Below the pieces are notes generated by a model, which saw nothing but the letters and a program-made list of their open reading frames with translations, had not been told where the DNA came from and did not search any database. Positions 1 through 5,469 of a stretch of 5,803 nt of DNA are shown here, in pieces. Each line of letters opens with the position of its first letter. The first letter of the stretch is position 1. The stretch is from the NCBI GenBank assembly GCA_026989475.1, contig JALSJG010000026.1, forward strand, positions 1 to 5,803, read 5' to 3'. Source of the stretch: Thermaceae bacterium. Its GTDB lineage: Bacteria; Deinococcota; Deinococci; Deinococcales; Marinithermaceae. The translations under genes were made by a program, and so were the position numbers.

Positions 1-545
1 TGGTAGGCGACCCGGCGCACCGGGGAAAAGAGCGCGTCCACCGGGATCGAGTTGATCCGGTCCTTGATGTTGTGCTGCTCCGCCGGGACGTAACCCACGC
101 CTCGGTCCACCCGGACCTCCATGACGAGCCGCGCCCCCTCGGCGAGGGTGGCGATGTGGAGGTCGCGGTTGATGATCTCGGCGTCCGAGGGCACCTCCAG
201 GTCCCCGGCCTTGACCTCGCCCGGCCCCTCGGCGCGGAGCCTTAAGGTCACGGTCTCGACGTCGGGGTCAAGGAACTTGACCACGAGCTCCTTCAGATTG
301 AGGACGATCTGCACCACGTCCTCGCGGATCCCCGGAAGGGTCTGGAACTCGTGGAGGGCGTCCTCGATGTAGACGCTGGTGACGGCGGTGCCGGGAATCG
401 AGGAGAGCAGAACGCGGCGGAGCGGGTTCCCGAGGGTCACGCCGAAGCCGCGCTCGAGGGGCTCCAGCACGAACTCGCCGTAGTTCCCCTCGACCTTGGC
501 CTCGAACTTGGGCGTGCGAATGCGGGTGGTCTCCAATGCCTCCAT
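1..545 (-). CDS. rpoA: RNA polymerase alpha subunit, N-terminal part (truncated by window edge)
   Basis: Alpha subunit of RNA polymerase; its N-terminal domain dimerises and nucleates assembly with beta and beta'. The ATG at 545-543 opens a frame that stays open to the window edge, giving 181 complete codons. The translation begins MEALETTRIRTPKFEAK. It carries the alpha-NTD block YGEFVLEPLERGFGVTLGNP followed by LRRVLLSSIPGTAVTSV, then EDALHEFQ, LNLKELVVKF, and RVDRGVGYVPAEQH followed by IKDRINSIPVDALFSPVRRV. These are the conserved dimerisation and beta/beta'-contact segments and match the Thermus alpha subunit as I recall it. The rest of the NTD, the linker and the DNA-binding CTD lie outside. 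The start is 2 bases after the rpsD stop and has a GAGGTGA Shine-Dalgarno site spanning that stop, so translation is probably coupled to S4. rplQ would be expected next, beyond the window (inference from the usual gene order). Confidence 0.97.
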   Translation of the reverse strand, partial: MEALETTRIRTPKFEAKVEGNYGEFVLEPLERGFGVTLGNPLRRVLLSSIPGTAVTSVYIEDALHEFQTLPGIREDVVQIVLNLKELVVKFLDPDVETVTLRLRAEGPGEVKAGDLEVPSDAEIINRDLHIATLAEGARLVMEVRVDRGVGYVPAEQHNIKDRINSIPVDALFSPVRRVAY

Positions 546-547
546 GC

Positions 548-554
548 TCACCTC
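548..554 (-). promoter_or_regulatory. rpoA ribosome binding site containing the rpsD stop
   Basis: GAGGTGA on the minus strand includes the rpsD TGA as its last three bases and is followed by GC and the rpoA ATG. A ribosome ending S4 covers the site for alpha, which suggests coupled synthesis (inference). Confidence 0.75.
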
Positions 555-1177
555 GAGTAGAACTCAATCACCAGCTGCTCGTTCACCGGCAGCGCCAGGT
601 CCTCCCGGTCGGGGTAGCGGAGGAACTTGCCCGAAAGCTTCTCGGCGTCGAACTCGAGCCAGGGCACGCCCTTCCGGCCCTTGGCCAGCTCGACGTTGGC
701 CTGAATCACCCCGAGGTTCTTCGATTTCTCGTGCACCGCTACCACGTCGCCGGGCTTCACCCGGAAACTCGGGATGTCCACCCGTCGGCCGTTCACGGTG
801 ATGTGACCGTGGCGGACGAGCTGACGGGCCTGGCGGCGGCTGGCGGCGATGCCGAGCCGGTAGACCACGTTATCCAGTCGCGACTCGAGCAGGTGGAGGA
901 AGACGGTGCCGGTGACGCCCTTTTTCCTCGCCGCCTCCTCGAAGAGGTTCCTGAACTGCTTTTCGTTCAAGCCGTAGATGCGGCGGAGCCGCTGCTTCTC
1001 CCTGAGGCGCACGGCGTAGTCGGAGGGGCGGCGGGCCCGCTTCTGCCCGTGCTGGCCCGGTGGGTAGGGCCGGCGCTCGAGAGCGCACTTCGGCCCGTAG
1101 CAGCGCTCCCCCTTCAAGTAAAGCTTGATGCCTTCACGCCGGCACAGCCGGCAGACCGGTCCACGGTACTTACCCAT
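548..1177 (-). CDS. rpsD: 30S ribosomal protein S4 (zinc-binding form)
   Basis: Primary 16S rRNA-binding protein that initiates 30S assembly. It is 209 aa, the same length as Thermus thermophilus S4. The N-terminus has four cysteines, C9, C12, C26 and C31, in the CxxC...CxxxxC pattern that binds structural zinc in the Thermus protein. Next come the conserved RRPYPPGQHGQKRARRPSDY block (about 35-54) and KQRLRRIYGL. The S4 RNA-binding domain lies around residues 98-165, with ESRLDNVVYRLG, SRRQARQLVRHGHITVNGRR and KPGDVVAV. It ends LPVNEQLVIEFYSR. The ATG lies 6 bases after the rpsK TAA, behind a purine-rich GGGGGTAAGGGAG stretch. In Escherichia coli S4 is the translational repressor of the alpha operon; whether that holds here cannot be read from the sequence. 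Confidence 0.99.
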   Translation of the reverse strand: MGKYRGPVCRLCRREGIKLYLKGERCYGPKCALERRPYPPGQHGQKRARRPSDYAVRLREKQRLRRIYGLNEKQFRNLFEEAARKKGVTGTVFLHLLESRLDNVVYRLGIAASRRQARQLVRHGHITVNGRRVDIPSFRVKPGDVVAVHEKSKNLGVIQANVELAKGRKGVPWLEFDAEKLSGKFLRYPDREDLALPVNEQLVIEFYSR

Positions 1178-1183
1178 GCTCCC

Positions 1184-1576
1184 TTACCCCCGCTTTTTCT
1201 TCTTGGGCCGGCAGCCGTTGTGCGGCACCGGCGTGTCGTCGACGATCGAACGCACCTGAAGTCCGGAGGCCTGCAGCGCCCGGATCGCCTGCTCGCGCCC
1301 GGCCCCGGTGCCCCGGACGATCACGTCCACCGAGGTCATGCCGAAGGCCTGGGCCTTCTTGGCCGCGTCCATGGCCGCGAGCTGGGCCGCGTAGGGGGTC
1401 CCCTTGCGGCTTCCCTTGTAGCCGATCACCCCGCCCGACGACCAGGTGAGGGGGTTGCCGTCGGGGTCGGTGATGGTGACGATGGTGTTGTTGTAGGTGG
1501 CGTGGATGTACGCACGCCCGTGCGCTACCTGGCGCTTCGCCTTTTTCTTGCTGGATTTGCCCTTTTTCTTGGCCAT
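1184..1576 (-). CDS. rpsK: 30S ribosomal protein S11
   Basis: Component of the 30S platform that contacts 16S rRNA near the E site and the mRNA exit. The protein is 130 aa from the chosen ATG. It has a lysine-rich N-terminus (MAKKKGKSSKKKAKRQ), the core GRAYIHATYNNTIVTITDPD then GNPLTWSSGG and GYKGSRKGTPYAAQ, and the C-terminal GTGAGREQAIRALQ, IVDDTPVPHNGCRPKKKK. An in-frame TTG at 1588 would add four residues (MEES), but its codons form part of the GGAGGAG Shine-Dalgarno site. ATG 1576 sits 3 bases after that site and gives the standard S11 N-terminus MAKK, so I chose it. The gene follows rpsM after 33 bases, the largest gap in the window, and that gap holds an inverted repeat. The stop is TAA, the only one in the window. 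Confidence 0.98.
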   Translation of the reverse strand: MAKKKGKSSKKKAKRQVAHGRAYIHATYNNTIVTITDPDGNPLTWSSGGVIGYKGSRKGTPYAAQLAAMDAAKKAQAFGMTSVDVIVRGTGAGREQAIRALQASGLQVRSIVDDTPVPHNGCRPKKKKRG

Positions 1577-1595
1577 ACTCTCCTCCAAGGAGTAT
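1575..1595 (-). repeat. Inverted repeat around the rpsK ribosome binding site
   Basis: On the minus strand ATACTC (1595-1590) and GAGTAT (1580-1575) are perfect 6-base complements enclosing the 9-base loop CTTGGAGGA. The loop contains GGAGG, and the right arm includes the A and T of the rpsK start codon. An alternative pairing, CTCC (1592-1589) with GGAG (1583-1580), places part of the Shine-Dalgarno in a stem, extended by ATA/TAT across a 2-base bulge. The repeat itself is seen directly. A regulatory role is inference, and the stems are short and AT-containing for a presumed thermophile. No T-run follows, so it is not a terminator. Confidence 0.4.
1580..1586 (-). promoter_or_regulatory. rpsK ribosome binding site
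   Basis: GGAGGAG on the minus strand lies 3 bases before ATG 1576-1574, the strongest purine match to the 16S 3' end near this gene. It decides the rpsK start, because the alternative TTG at 1588-1586 shares a base with the site itself and has no site of its own at a sensible distance. Confidence 0.85.
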
Positions 1596-1609
1596 CCGCT
1601 GGCCGAAAA

Positions 1610-1990
1610 CTACTTCCTCGGTGCCTTTTTCTTTCCGGCGACGGTGCGACGCGGGCCTTTCCGGGTACGGGCGTTGGTCCGGGTGCGCTGGCCCCGAACG
1701 GGAAGCCCCCGGCGGTGGCGCAGCCCGCGGTAGCAGCCGATGTCCATGAGCCGCTTGATGTTGGCCTGGATCTCGGCCCGGAGCTCGCCCTCGAGCTTCC
1801 ACTTGTTCTCCACGTACTCGCGGAGCTTGACCACCTCGGCCTCGGTGAGGTCCTTGACCCGGGTGTGCCAGTCGATGCCGACGGCCTCCACCGCCTCCTT
1901 GGCCCGCGCCCGGCCCACCCCGTAGATGTAGGTCAGGGCGATGCCCACGGGCTTATTCCTGGGAATCTCGACGCCTGCGATTCTCGCCAT
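1610..1990 (-). CDS. rpsM: 30S ribosomal protein S13
   Basis: Head protein of the 30S subunit that contacts P-site tRNA and forms bridges to the 50S. It is 126 aa, the same length as Thermus S13. The N-terminus MARIAGVEIPRNK leads into the helix-hairpin-like segment TYIYGVGRARAKEA and RVKDLTEAEV. LREYVENKWKLEGELRAE follows, then the signature MDIGCYRGLRHRRGLPVRGQ and RTRTNARTRKGPRRTVAGKK. The basic tail KKKAPRK extends toward the P site. The ATG lies 5 bases after the rpmJ TGA. The Shine-Dalgarno GAGGTGA overlaps that stop, which suggests coupling. It ends in TAG. Confidence 0.99.
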   Translation of the reverse strand: MARIAGVEIPRNKPVGIALTYIYGVGRARAKEAVEAVGIDWHTRVKDLTEAEVVKLREYVENKWKLEGELRAEIQANIKRLMDIGCYRGLRHRRGLPVRGQRTRTNARTRKGPRRTVAGKKKAPRK

Positions 1991-1997
1991 TCACCTC
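1991..1997 (-). promoter_or_regulatory. rpsM ribosome binding site overlapping the rpmJ stop
   Basis: The minus-strand junction reads GGGG TGA GGTGA ATG. GAGGTGA is complementary to the conserved UCACCUC of the 16S 3' end. It shares two bases with the rpmJ stop codon and ends immediately before the rpsM ATG. The same GAGGTGA heptamer recurs before rpoA and rplO. Confidence 0.75.
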
Positions 1998-2109
1998 ACC
2001 CCTGACGCTGCTTGTGCTTGGGGTTCTCGCAGATCACGTAGACCCTGCCGTGCCGGCGAACCACCTTGCACTTGTCGCACATCTTCTTGACCGATGCCCG
2101 AACCTTCAT
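1996..2109 (-). CDS. rpmJ: 50S ribosomal protein L36, zinc-ribbon form
   Basis: Smallest 50S protein, which binds domains of 23S rRNA near the peptidyl-transferase side. It is a 37-aa protein from ATG 2109 to TGA 1998-1996. The translation starts MKVRASVKKMCDKCKVVRRH and ends GRVYVICENPKHKQRQG. C11, C14, C27 and H32 form the CxxC...C...H zinc site of the zinc-containing L36 class, intact here. It lies 9 bases after infA (TGA, then GGCAGGAAG, then ATG) and 5 bases before rpsM. The infA-rpmJ-rpsM order is the common bacterial arrangement at the head of the alpha cluster. Confidence 0.98.
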   Translation of the reverse strand: MKVRASVKKMCDKCKVVRRHGRVYVICENPKHKQRQG

Positions 2110-2118
2110 CTTCCTGCC

Positions 2119-2337
2119 TCACTTCCGGTACACGATGCGCCCCTGGGTCGGATCGTACGGGGAGATCTCCACCACCACCCGGTCGCCGGGAAGGATTCGG
2201 ATCCAGTGCCGCCGCATCTTGCCCGAGACGTAGGCCAAGATCTCCGGACCGGAGTCGAGCTTGACCCGGAAACGGGTGCTTGGGAGCGCCTCCAAGACGA
2301 CGCCCTCGGTGCGGATGGTGTCCTTTTGCTTCGCCAC
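2119..2337 (-). CDS. infA: Translation initiation factor IF-1
   Basis: IF1 binds the 30S A site and, with IF2 and IF3, controls initiator tRNA selection. It is a single S1-like OB-fold protein of 72 aa, the usual length. The translation has VAKQKDTIRTEGVVLEAL at the start, then FRVKLDSGPEILAYVSGKMR, IRILPGDRVVVEISPYDP and GRIVYRK at the end. The start is GTG at 2337-2335, because the frame upstream runs through map in a different phase with unrelated residues, while this GTG gives the standard (M)AK-KDTIRTEG opening. The GTG shares its first base with the map TAG stop (TAGTG). GGAGG sits 7 bases upstream inside map, so translation is likely coupled to map. Confidence 0.98.
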   Translation of the reverse strand: MAKQKDTIRTEGVVLEALPSTRFRVKLDSGPEILAYVSGKMRRHWIRILPGDRVVVEISPYDPTQGRIVYRK

Positions 2338-3098
2338 TAGCCTTCCTCCCCTACGCGCGTGAGTACCCGGGGGCCTTCCTCGGTGATGGCCACGGTGTGC
2401 TCGTAGTGGGCGGCGAGGTTGCCCTTGCCGGCGCTCGCCGTCCAACCATCTTGCAATACTACCACATGCGTCGGGTAAAGGGTAACCATCGGCTCGATCG
2501 CGAGCACCATGCCCGGCCGGAGCCGGGGCCCGGTGCCGGGCCGGCCGAAGTTCGGCACCTGGGGCTCCTCGTGAAACTCCCGGCCGATCCCGTGGCCGAC
2601 GAACTCTCGGACCACCCAAAAGCCCGCGTCCTCGACGTGGCGCTGGATGGCGGCGGCGATGTCGCCGACCCGCTTGCCCGGAACCGCTTCCTCGAAGCCC
2701 TTCCAGAAGGCCTCCTCGGTGGTCCGGACGAGCCGCCTCGCCTCCTCGCCCACCTCGCCGACGGCGAAGGTTTTCGCCATGTCGGCGGCGAAGCCCTTGT
2801 AGAAGAGCCCGACGTCCACCGAGAGTAGGTCCCCCTCTTTGAGCGGCTTATCGGAGGGAATGCCGTGGACCACGACCTCGTTGGGGCTCGCGCAGATGGT
2901 GGCGGGAAAGCCCTGATAGCCGAGAAAGGCGGGCTTGGCCCCGCGTGCCTCGATCGCCGCTTGGGCGATCCGGTCGAGCTCGGCGGTCGTCATCCCGGGG
3001 GCGACGTGGCGCTCGAGCTCCGCCATCACCTCGGCGAGGAGCCTGCCCGCCTCGGCCATCCGAAGAAGCTCCTCGGGGCTTTTGATCTGGATCGCCAC
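2337..3098 (-). CDS. map: Methionine aminopeptidase, type I
   Basis: Removes the initiator methionine from nascent proteins; a dinuclear metal enzyme of the pita-bread fold. It is 253 aa, normal for the bacterial type I class without a zinc-finger extension. By alignment to the Escherichia coli enzyme the metal ligands are D95 (SVDVG), D106 (AADMAKTF), H169 (EFVGHGIG), E202 (AIEPM) and E233 (HYEHTV). The catalytic histidines are H78 (VVHGIP) and H176 (FHEEPQVPN). All are present. The start is GTG at 3098, directly after the adk TAG with no gap; the resulting (M)AIQIKSPEELLRM matches the family N-terminus. No good Shine-Dalgarno is visible (only GGGGGCC about 8 bases up), so initiation probably relies on coupling to adk. 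A stretch at codons 205-219 has unusual codon use. Confidence 0.98.
   Translation of the reverse strand: MAIQIKSPEELLRMAEAGRLLAEVMAELERHVAPGMTTAELDRIAQAAIEARGAKPAFLGYQGFPATICASPNEVVVHGIPSDKPLKEGDLLSVDVGLFYKGFAADMAKTFAVGEVGEEARRLVRTTEEAFWKGFEEAVPGKRVGDIAAAIQRHVEDAGFWVVREFVGHGIGREFHEEPQVPNFGRPGTGPRLRPGMVLAIEPMVTLYPTHVVVLQDGWTASAGKGNLAAHYEHTVAITEEGPRVLTRVGEEG
2341..2351 (-). promoter_or_regulatory. infA ribosome binding site inside the 3' end of map
   Basis: The minus strand reads GGGGAGGAAGG, then CTA, then GTG. The GGAGG core (2345-2349) is 7 bases before the GTG start, near-ideal spacing. This supports GTG 2337 as the infA start although it overlaps the map stop by one base. Confidence 0.8.
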
Positions 3099-3677
3099 CT
3101 ACGCGGCCCCCAAGACCTTCAGAATGCACTCGGTGATCGCGTCGACCGGGCCGGTCCCCTGGAGGGTGAAGAGCACCCCGCGGCGGGCGTAGTAGTCGAC
3201 GAGCGGCTCGGTCTCCTTCTGGTAGACCTCGAGGCGGCGGCGGATCGTCTCCTCGTTGTCGTCGGCGCGGCCCTCCTCCTCGGCCCGCCTTAAAAGCCTT
3301 TTCACCAACTCCTCGGTGGGCACCTCGAGCAGTACGGCCGCGTCCACCTTCAGCCCGAGCTCCTCGAGCAGCCGGTCGAGGGCCTCGGCCTGGGCCCGGG
3401 TCCGGGGGAAGCCGTCGAAGATCATCCGCGGGGCGGGGAGTTTTTTGATCTCTTCTCTGATGACCTCGAGGATTAACCCGTCGGGCACCAGGTCGCCCCG
3501 CTCCATGATCGGGGCGACCTTCTTCCCGAGCTCGGTCCCCTCGCGCACGTGGGCCCGGAGGATCTCGCCGGTGGAGACCTTCTTGAGCCCAAGGCGCTCG
3601 GCGACCCTGGACGCCTGGGTACCCTTGCCCGCGCCCGGAGGACCGAGGAAGATGAGGACCTGAGGATCCCGCTCCAC
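3099..3677 (-). CDS. adk: Adenylate kinase, short-LID form
   Basis: Cytosolic enzyme interconverting ATP plus AMP and two ADP. It is 192 aa. The P-loop GPPGAGKGT is at 12-20 and the AMP-binding STGEILR at 35-41. GDLVPDGLI lies near 61-69, FDGFPRT at 87-93 and the short LID segment GRADDNEETIRRRLEVY at 136-152. There is no zinc LID insertion with four cysteines, so it is the short class, as in Thermus. Position 38 is Glu where many family members have Asp in STGD; I recall Glu there in actinobacterial enzymes too, so it is not a defect. The start is GTG at 3677, immediately after the secY TAG, with GGAAGGAG 10 bases upstream. adk-map after secY is a very common bacterial order. Confidence 0.98.
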   Translation of the reverse strand: MERDPQVLIFLGPPGAGKGTQASRVAERLGLKKVSTGEILRAHVREGTELGKKVAPIMERGDLVPDGLILEVIREEIKKLPAPRMIFDGFPRTRAQAEALDRLLEELGLKVDAAVLLEVPTEELVKRLLRRAEEEGRADDNEETIRRRLEVYQKETEPLVDYYARRGVLFTLQGTGPVDAITECILKVLGAA

Positions 3678-4997
3678 CTAGAACCCGCTCCTTCCCCGGA
3701 TCCGGCCCTTCGAAAGGAAGCCCTGGTAGTTCCGCATCATGAGCTGGCTCTCGATCTGCCGCAGGGTGTCGAGGGCGACCCCCACCACGATCAAAAGCCC
3801 GATCCCCGAGAAGCTAAAGGCCTGCACCCCGGTGAGGTTCATGATGATCTGGGGCAGCGCGGTGACGAGGCCCAAAAAGAGCGCCCCCCAAAGGGTGATC
3901 CGGCTGATGATGTGCTCCAGGAACTTCACCGTGGGCTCGCCGGGGCGCACGCCCGGGATGAAGCCCCCGTACTCCCTGAGGTTGTCGGCGATCCTCTTGG
4001 GATCAAACTGCACCGCGGTGTAGACGTAGGTAAAGAGGATCACCAAAATCACCTCGATGATGAGGCCGCTCGGTCGAGTGGGGTTAAAGAAGTTGGCGAT
4101 CGCCTGGGCAATGGGGCTTTCTTGGAAGGGGGCGGTCAGGAAGATCGGGATCTGAATGATGGCGGCGGCGAAGATGATCGGGATCACGTTGGCGGCGTTC
4201 AGCTTAATCGGCAGGTAGGTGCTCTGGCCACCATAGACCCGCCGCCCCACTACCTTGCGCGCGTATTGCACCGGGACCCGGCGCTCGGCCATGGTCACCG
4301 CCACCATCCCGGCGAAGGCGAGGACGATGAAGAGGAAGAAGAAGAGGAGCTGCAGAATCCCGATCTCGCCCGCCTGCACCAGGCCAAACATGCGCAGGAT
4401 CTGGGGCAACCAGGTGGCCACGATGCCGGCGTAGATGATCAGGGAGACGCCGTTGCCGATCCCGTACTCGGTGATCCGCTCCCCCATCCAAAGGAGCAGG
4501 GCGGTACCGGCGACCTGGGTGACGACGACCAAGAAGCGAAAGCCCCAGCCGGGCTCCCACCCGGGAAGCAGGTACTTCCCGTTCTCCGCCTCCAGGAAGG
4601 CCACCGCGAGGAAGAGGGCCTGGAACGCGGCGAGTACGAGCCCCCCGATCCGGGTGTACTGCTGGATGATCCGGCGGCCCTCCTCGCCCTCGCGCTGCAG
4701 CTTCTCCAGGCTCGGGACCACGGTGACGAGGAGCTGCATAATGATCGCGGCGGTGATGTAGGGCATGATGCCGAGGGCGAAGATCGAGAACTGCTCGAAG
4801 TTGCCCCCGGAAAAGAGGTTGATGATGCTAAAAATCCCCCCCGCCTGGGTGCCTAGGAACTCCCGGATCTTATCGATGTCGACGCCCGGTTGCGGGATGA
4901 AGGTCCCGAGCCGGAAGAACGCCAGCATCACCAGCGTGAAGAAGAGGCGCTGGCGTAGCTCGGGGATGACGAAGGCGTCGCGGAAGGCCCGGAGCAT
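3678..4997 (-). CDS. secY: Protein translocase subunit SecY
   Basis: Central channel of the Sec translocon in the inner membrane, working with SecE, SecG and SecA or the ribosome. It is 439 aa with ten hydrophobic segments. Approximate positions: TM1 17-35, plug/TM2a 55-68 (IFSIINLFSGGNFEQ), TM2b 71-94, TM3 115-136, TM4 153-171, TM5 182-204, TM6 212-236, TM7 268-290, TM8 310-330, TM9 366-386 and TM10 398-414. The TM6-7 cytosolic loop has AERRVPVQYARKVVGRR. The TM8-9 loop has YGGFIPGVRPGEPTVKFLEH, whose R351 aligns with the arginine known to be essential in Escherichia coli (R357). The C-tail RNYQGFLSKGRIRGRSGF is basic and cytosolic. The ATG is 1 base after the rplO TAG, with AAGGGAG 6 bases upstream. 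Confidence 0.99.
   Translation of the reverse strand: MLRAFRDAFVIPELRQRLFFTLVMLAFFRLGTFIPQPGVDIDKIREFLGTQAGGIFSIINLFSGGNFEQFSIFALGIMPYITAAIIMQLLVTVVPSLEKLQREGEEGRRIIQQYTRIGGLVLAAFQALFLAVAFLEAENGKYLLPGWEPGWGFRFLVVVTQVAGTALLLWMGERITEYGIGNGVSLIIYAGIVATWLPQILRMFGLVQAGEIGILQLLFFFLFIVLAFAGMVAVTMAERRVPVQYARKVVGRRVYGGQSTYLPIKLNAANVIPIIFAAAIIQIPIFLTAPFQESPIAQAIANFFNPTRPSGLIIEVILVILFTYVYTAVQFDPKRIADNLREYGGFIPGVRPGEPTVKFLEHIISRITLWGALFLGLVTALPQIIMNLTGVQAFSFSGIGLLIVVGVALDTLRQIESQLMMRNYQGFLSKGRIRGRSGF
3688..3695 (-). promoter_or_regulatory. adk ribosome binding site inside the 3' end of secY
   Basis: GGAAGGAG on the minus strand ends 10 bases before GTG 3677-3675. The intervening bases carry the last secY codons and its TAG. 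Spacing is slightly long, but it is the only good purine tract and no other start near the P-loop fits the family N-terminus. Confidence 0.6.
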
Positions 4998-4998
4998 C

Positions 4999-5469
4999 CT
5001 AGGCTCCCTTCGCGATCAGCTCGACCTTACCGCCGGCGGCCTCGATCTTGGCGATCGCCGTCTTGCTGGCAGCGTGCACCCGCACGGTATAGGCGGCGCG
5101 CACCTCGCCGGTGGCGAGCAGCTTGACCGGCAGCTTCCTCCGCACGAGCCTGGCCTCGGCGAGCGCCTCGGGGGTGATCTCCCCGCCCTCGGGGAACTTG
5201 CGGACGAGGTCCTTGAGGTTCACCACCTCGTAGACGGTGCGGGGGAGCGCCCCGGGGACCTGGCCCTGCATGCCCCGCTTCGGGAGTCGCATTAGGAGGG
5301 TGGAGCGGCCGCCCTCGTGCTTGGCCGGGTTCTTGGTGCCGCCGGAGCGGGATTTCTGCCCCTTGTGACCCCGGGTCGCGGTCTTGCCGTGGCCCGAAGA
5401 GGGCCCCCGGCCCACGCGCTTTTTCCGCCTGGTCGCGCCGGGGTTCGGGCGGAGTTCGGATAGCTTCAT
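4999..5469 (-). CDS. rplO: 50S ribosomal protein L15
   Basis: Late-assembling 50S protein with a long basic N-terminal arm that threads into 23S rRNA and a globular C-terminal domain. It is 156 aa. The arm begins MKLSELRPNPGATRRKKRVG and continues GRGPSSGHGKTATRGHKGQK and SRSGG. PKRG then leads into the globular part VNLKDLVRKFPEGGEITPEA (about 83-102) and the conserved end KLLATGEV...VRVHAASKTAIAKIEAAGG. The start ATG overlaps the rpmD stop as ATGA. The Shine-Dalgarno AGGAGGTGA at 5474-5482 is the strongest in the window. It ends in TAG one base before secY. Confidence 0.99.
   Translation of the reverse strand: MKLSELRPNPGATRRKKRVGRGPSSGHGKTATRGHKGQKSRSGGTKNPAKHEGGRSTLLMRLPKRGMQGQVPGALPRTVYEVVNLKDLVRKFPEGGEITPEALAEARLVRRKLPVKLLATGEVRAAYTVRVHAASKTAIAKIEAAGGKVELIAKGA

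Noticed and set aside
99..115. Possible missing part of RpoA (no C-terminal domain seen)
   Set aside because: The frame is open to base 1. The missing domain is explained by the window edge, not by truncation of the gene.
1577..1609. Possible terminator between rpsM and rpsK
   Set aside because: The inverted repeat there is short and no T-run follows it on the minus strand. Essential co-transcribed genes continue immediately.
1170..1802. A 210-codon minus-strand frame overlapping rpsK and the rpsM end
   Set aside because: Out-of-phase shadow of rpsM and rpsK. The translation is Arg/Pro/His/Gly-rich with no family features, while the rpsM and rpsK frames encode full conserved proteins.
536..2005. 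A 489-codon open frame on the plus strand, antisense to rpsD, rpsK and rpsM
   Set aside because: It lies opposite three intact, unmistakable ribosomal genes and runs through their junctions. The composition (rich in Ala, Val, Leu, Pro, Gly, Asp, His) is what the antisense of GC-ending codons produces. No recognisable domain or plausible ribosome binding site was seen.
2338..2619. N-terminal extension of the frame that contains infA (166 codons in total)
   Set aside because: The residues upstream of GTG 2337 are an out-of-phase reading of map and do not resemble IF1. The strong Shine-Dalgarno and TAGTG junction place the real start at 2337.
3436..3450. Possible programmed frameshift site at the A6 run in adk
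   Set aside because: Codons read ATC AAA AAA CTC, which is not a proper X XXY YYZ heptamer in the zero frame. No downstream pseudoknot or useful alternative product was evident, and Adk is complete in one frame.
3549..4856. A 435-codon open frame on the plus strand, antisense to adk and secY, with a stretch of many Asp and Glu
   Set aside because: Same high-GC antisense effect. The acidic run is the complement of phenylalanine and leucine codons in a SecY membrane helix (about residues 217-223). No independent support for coding.
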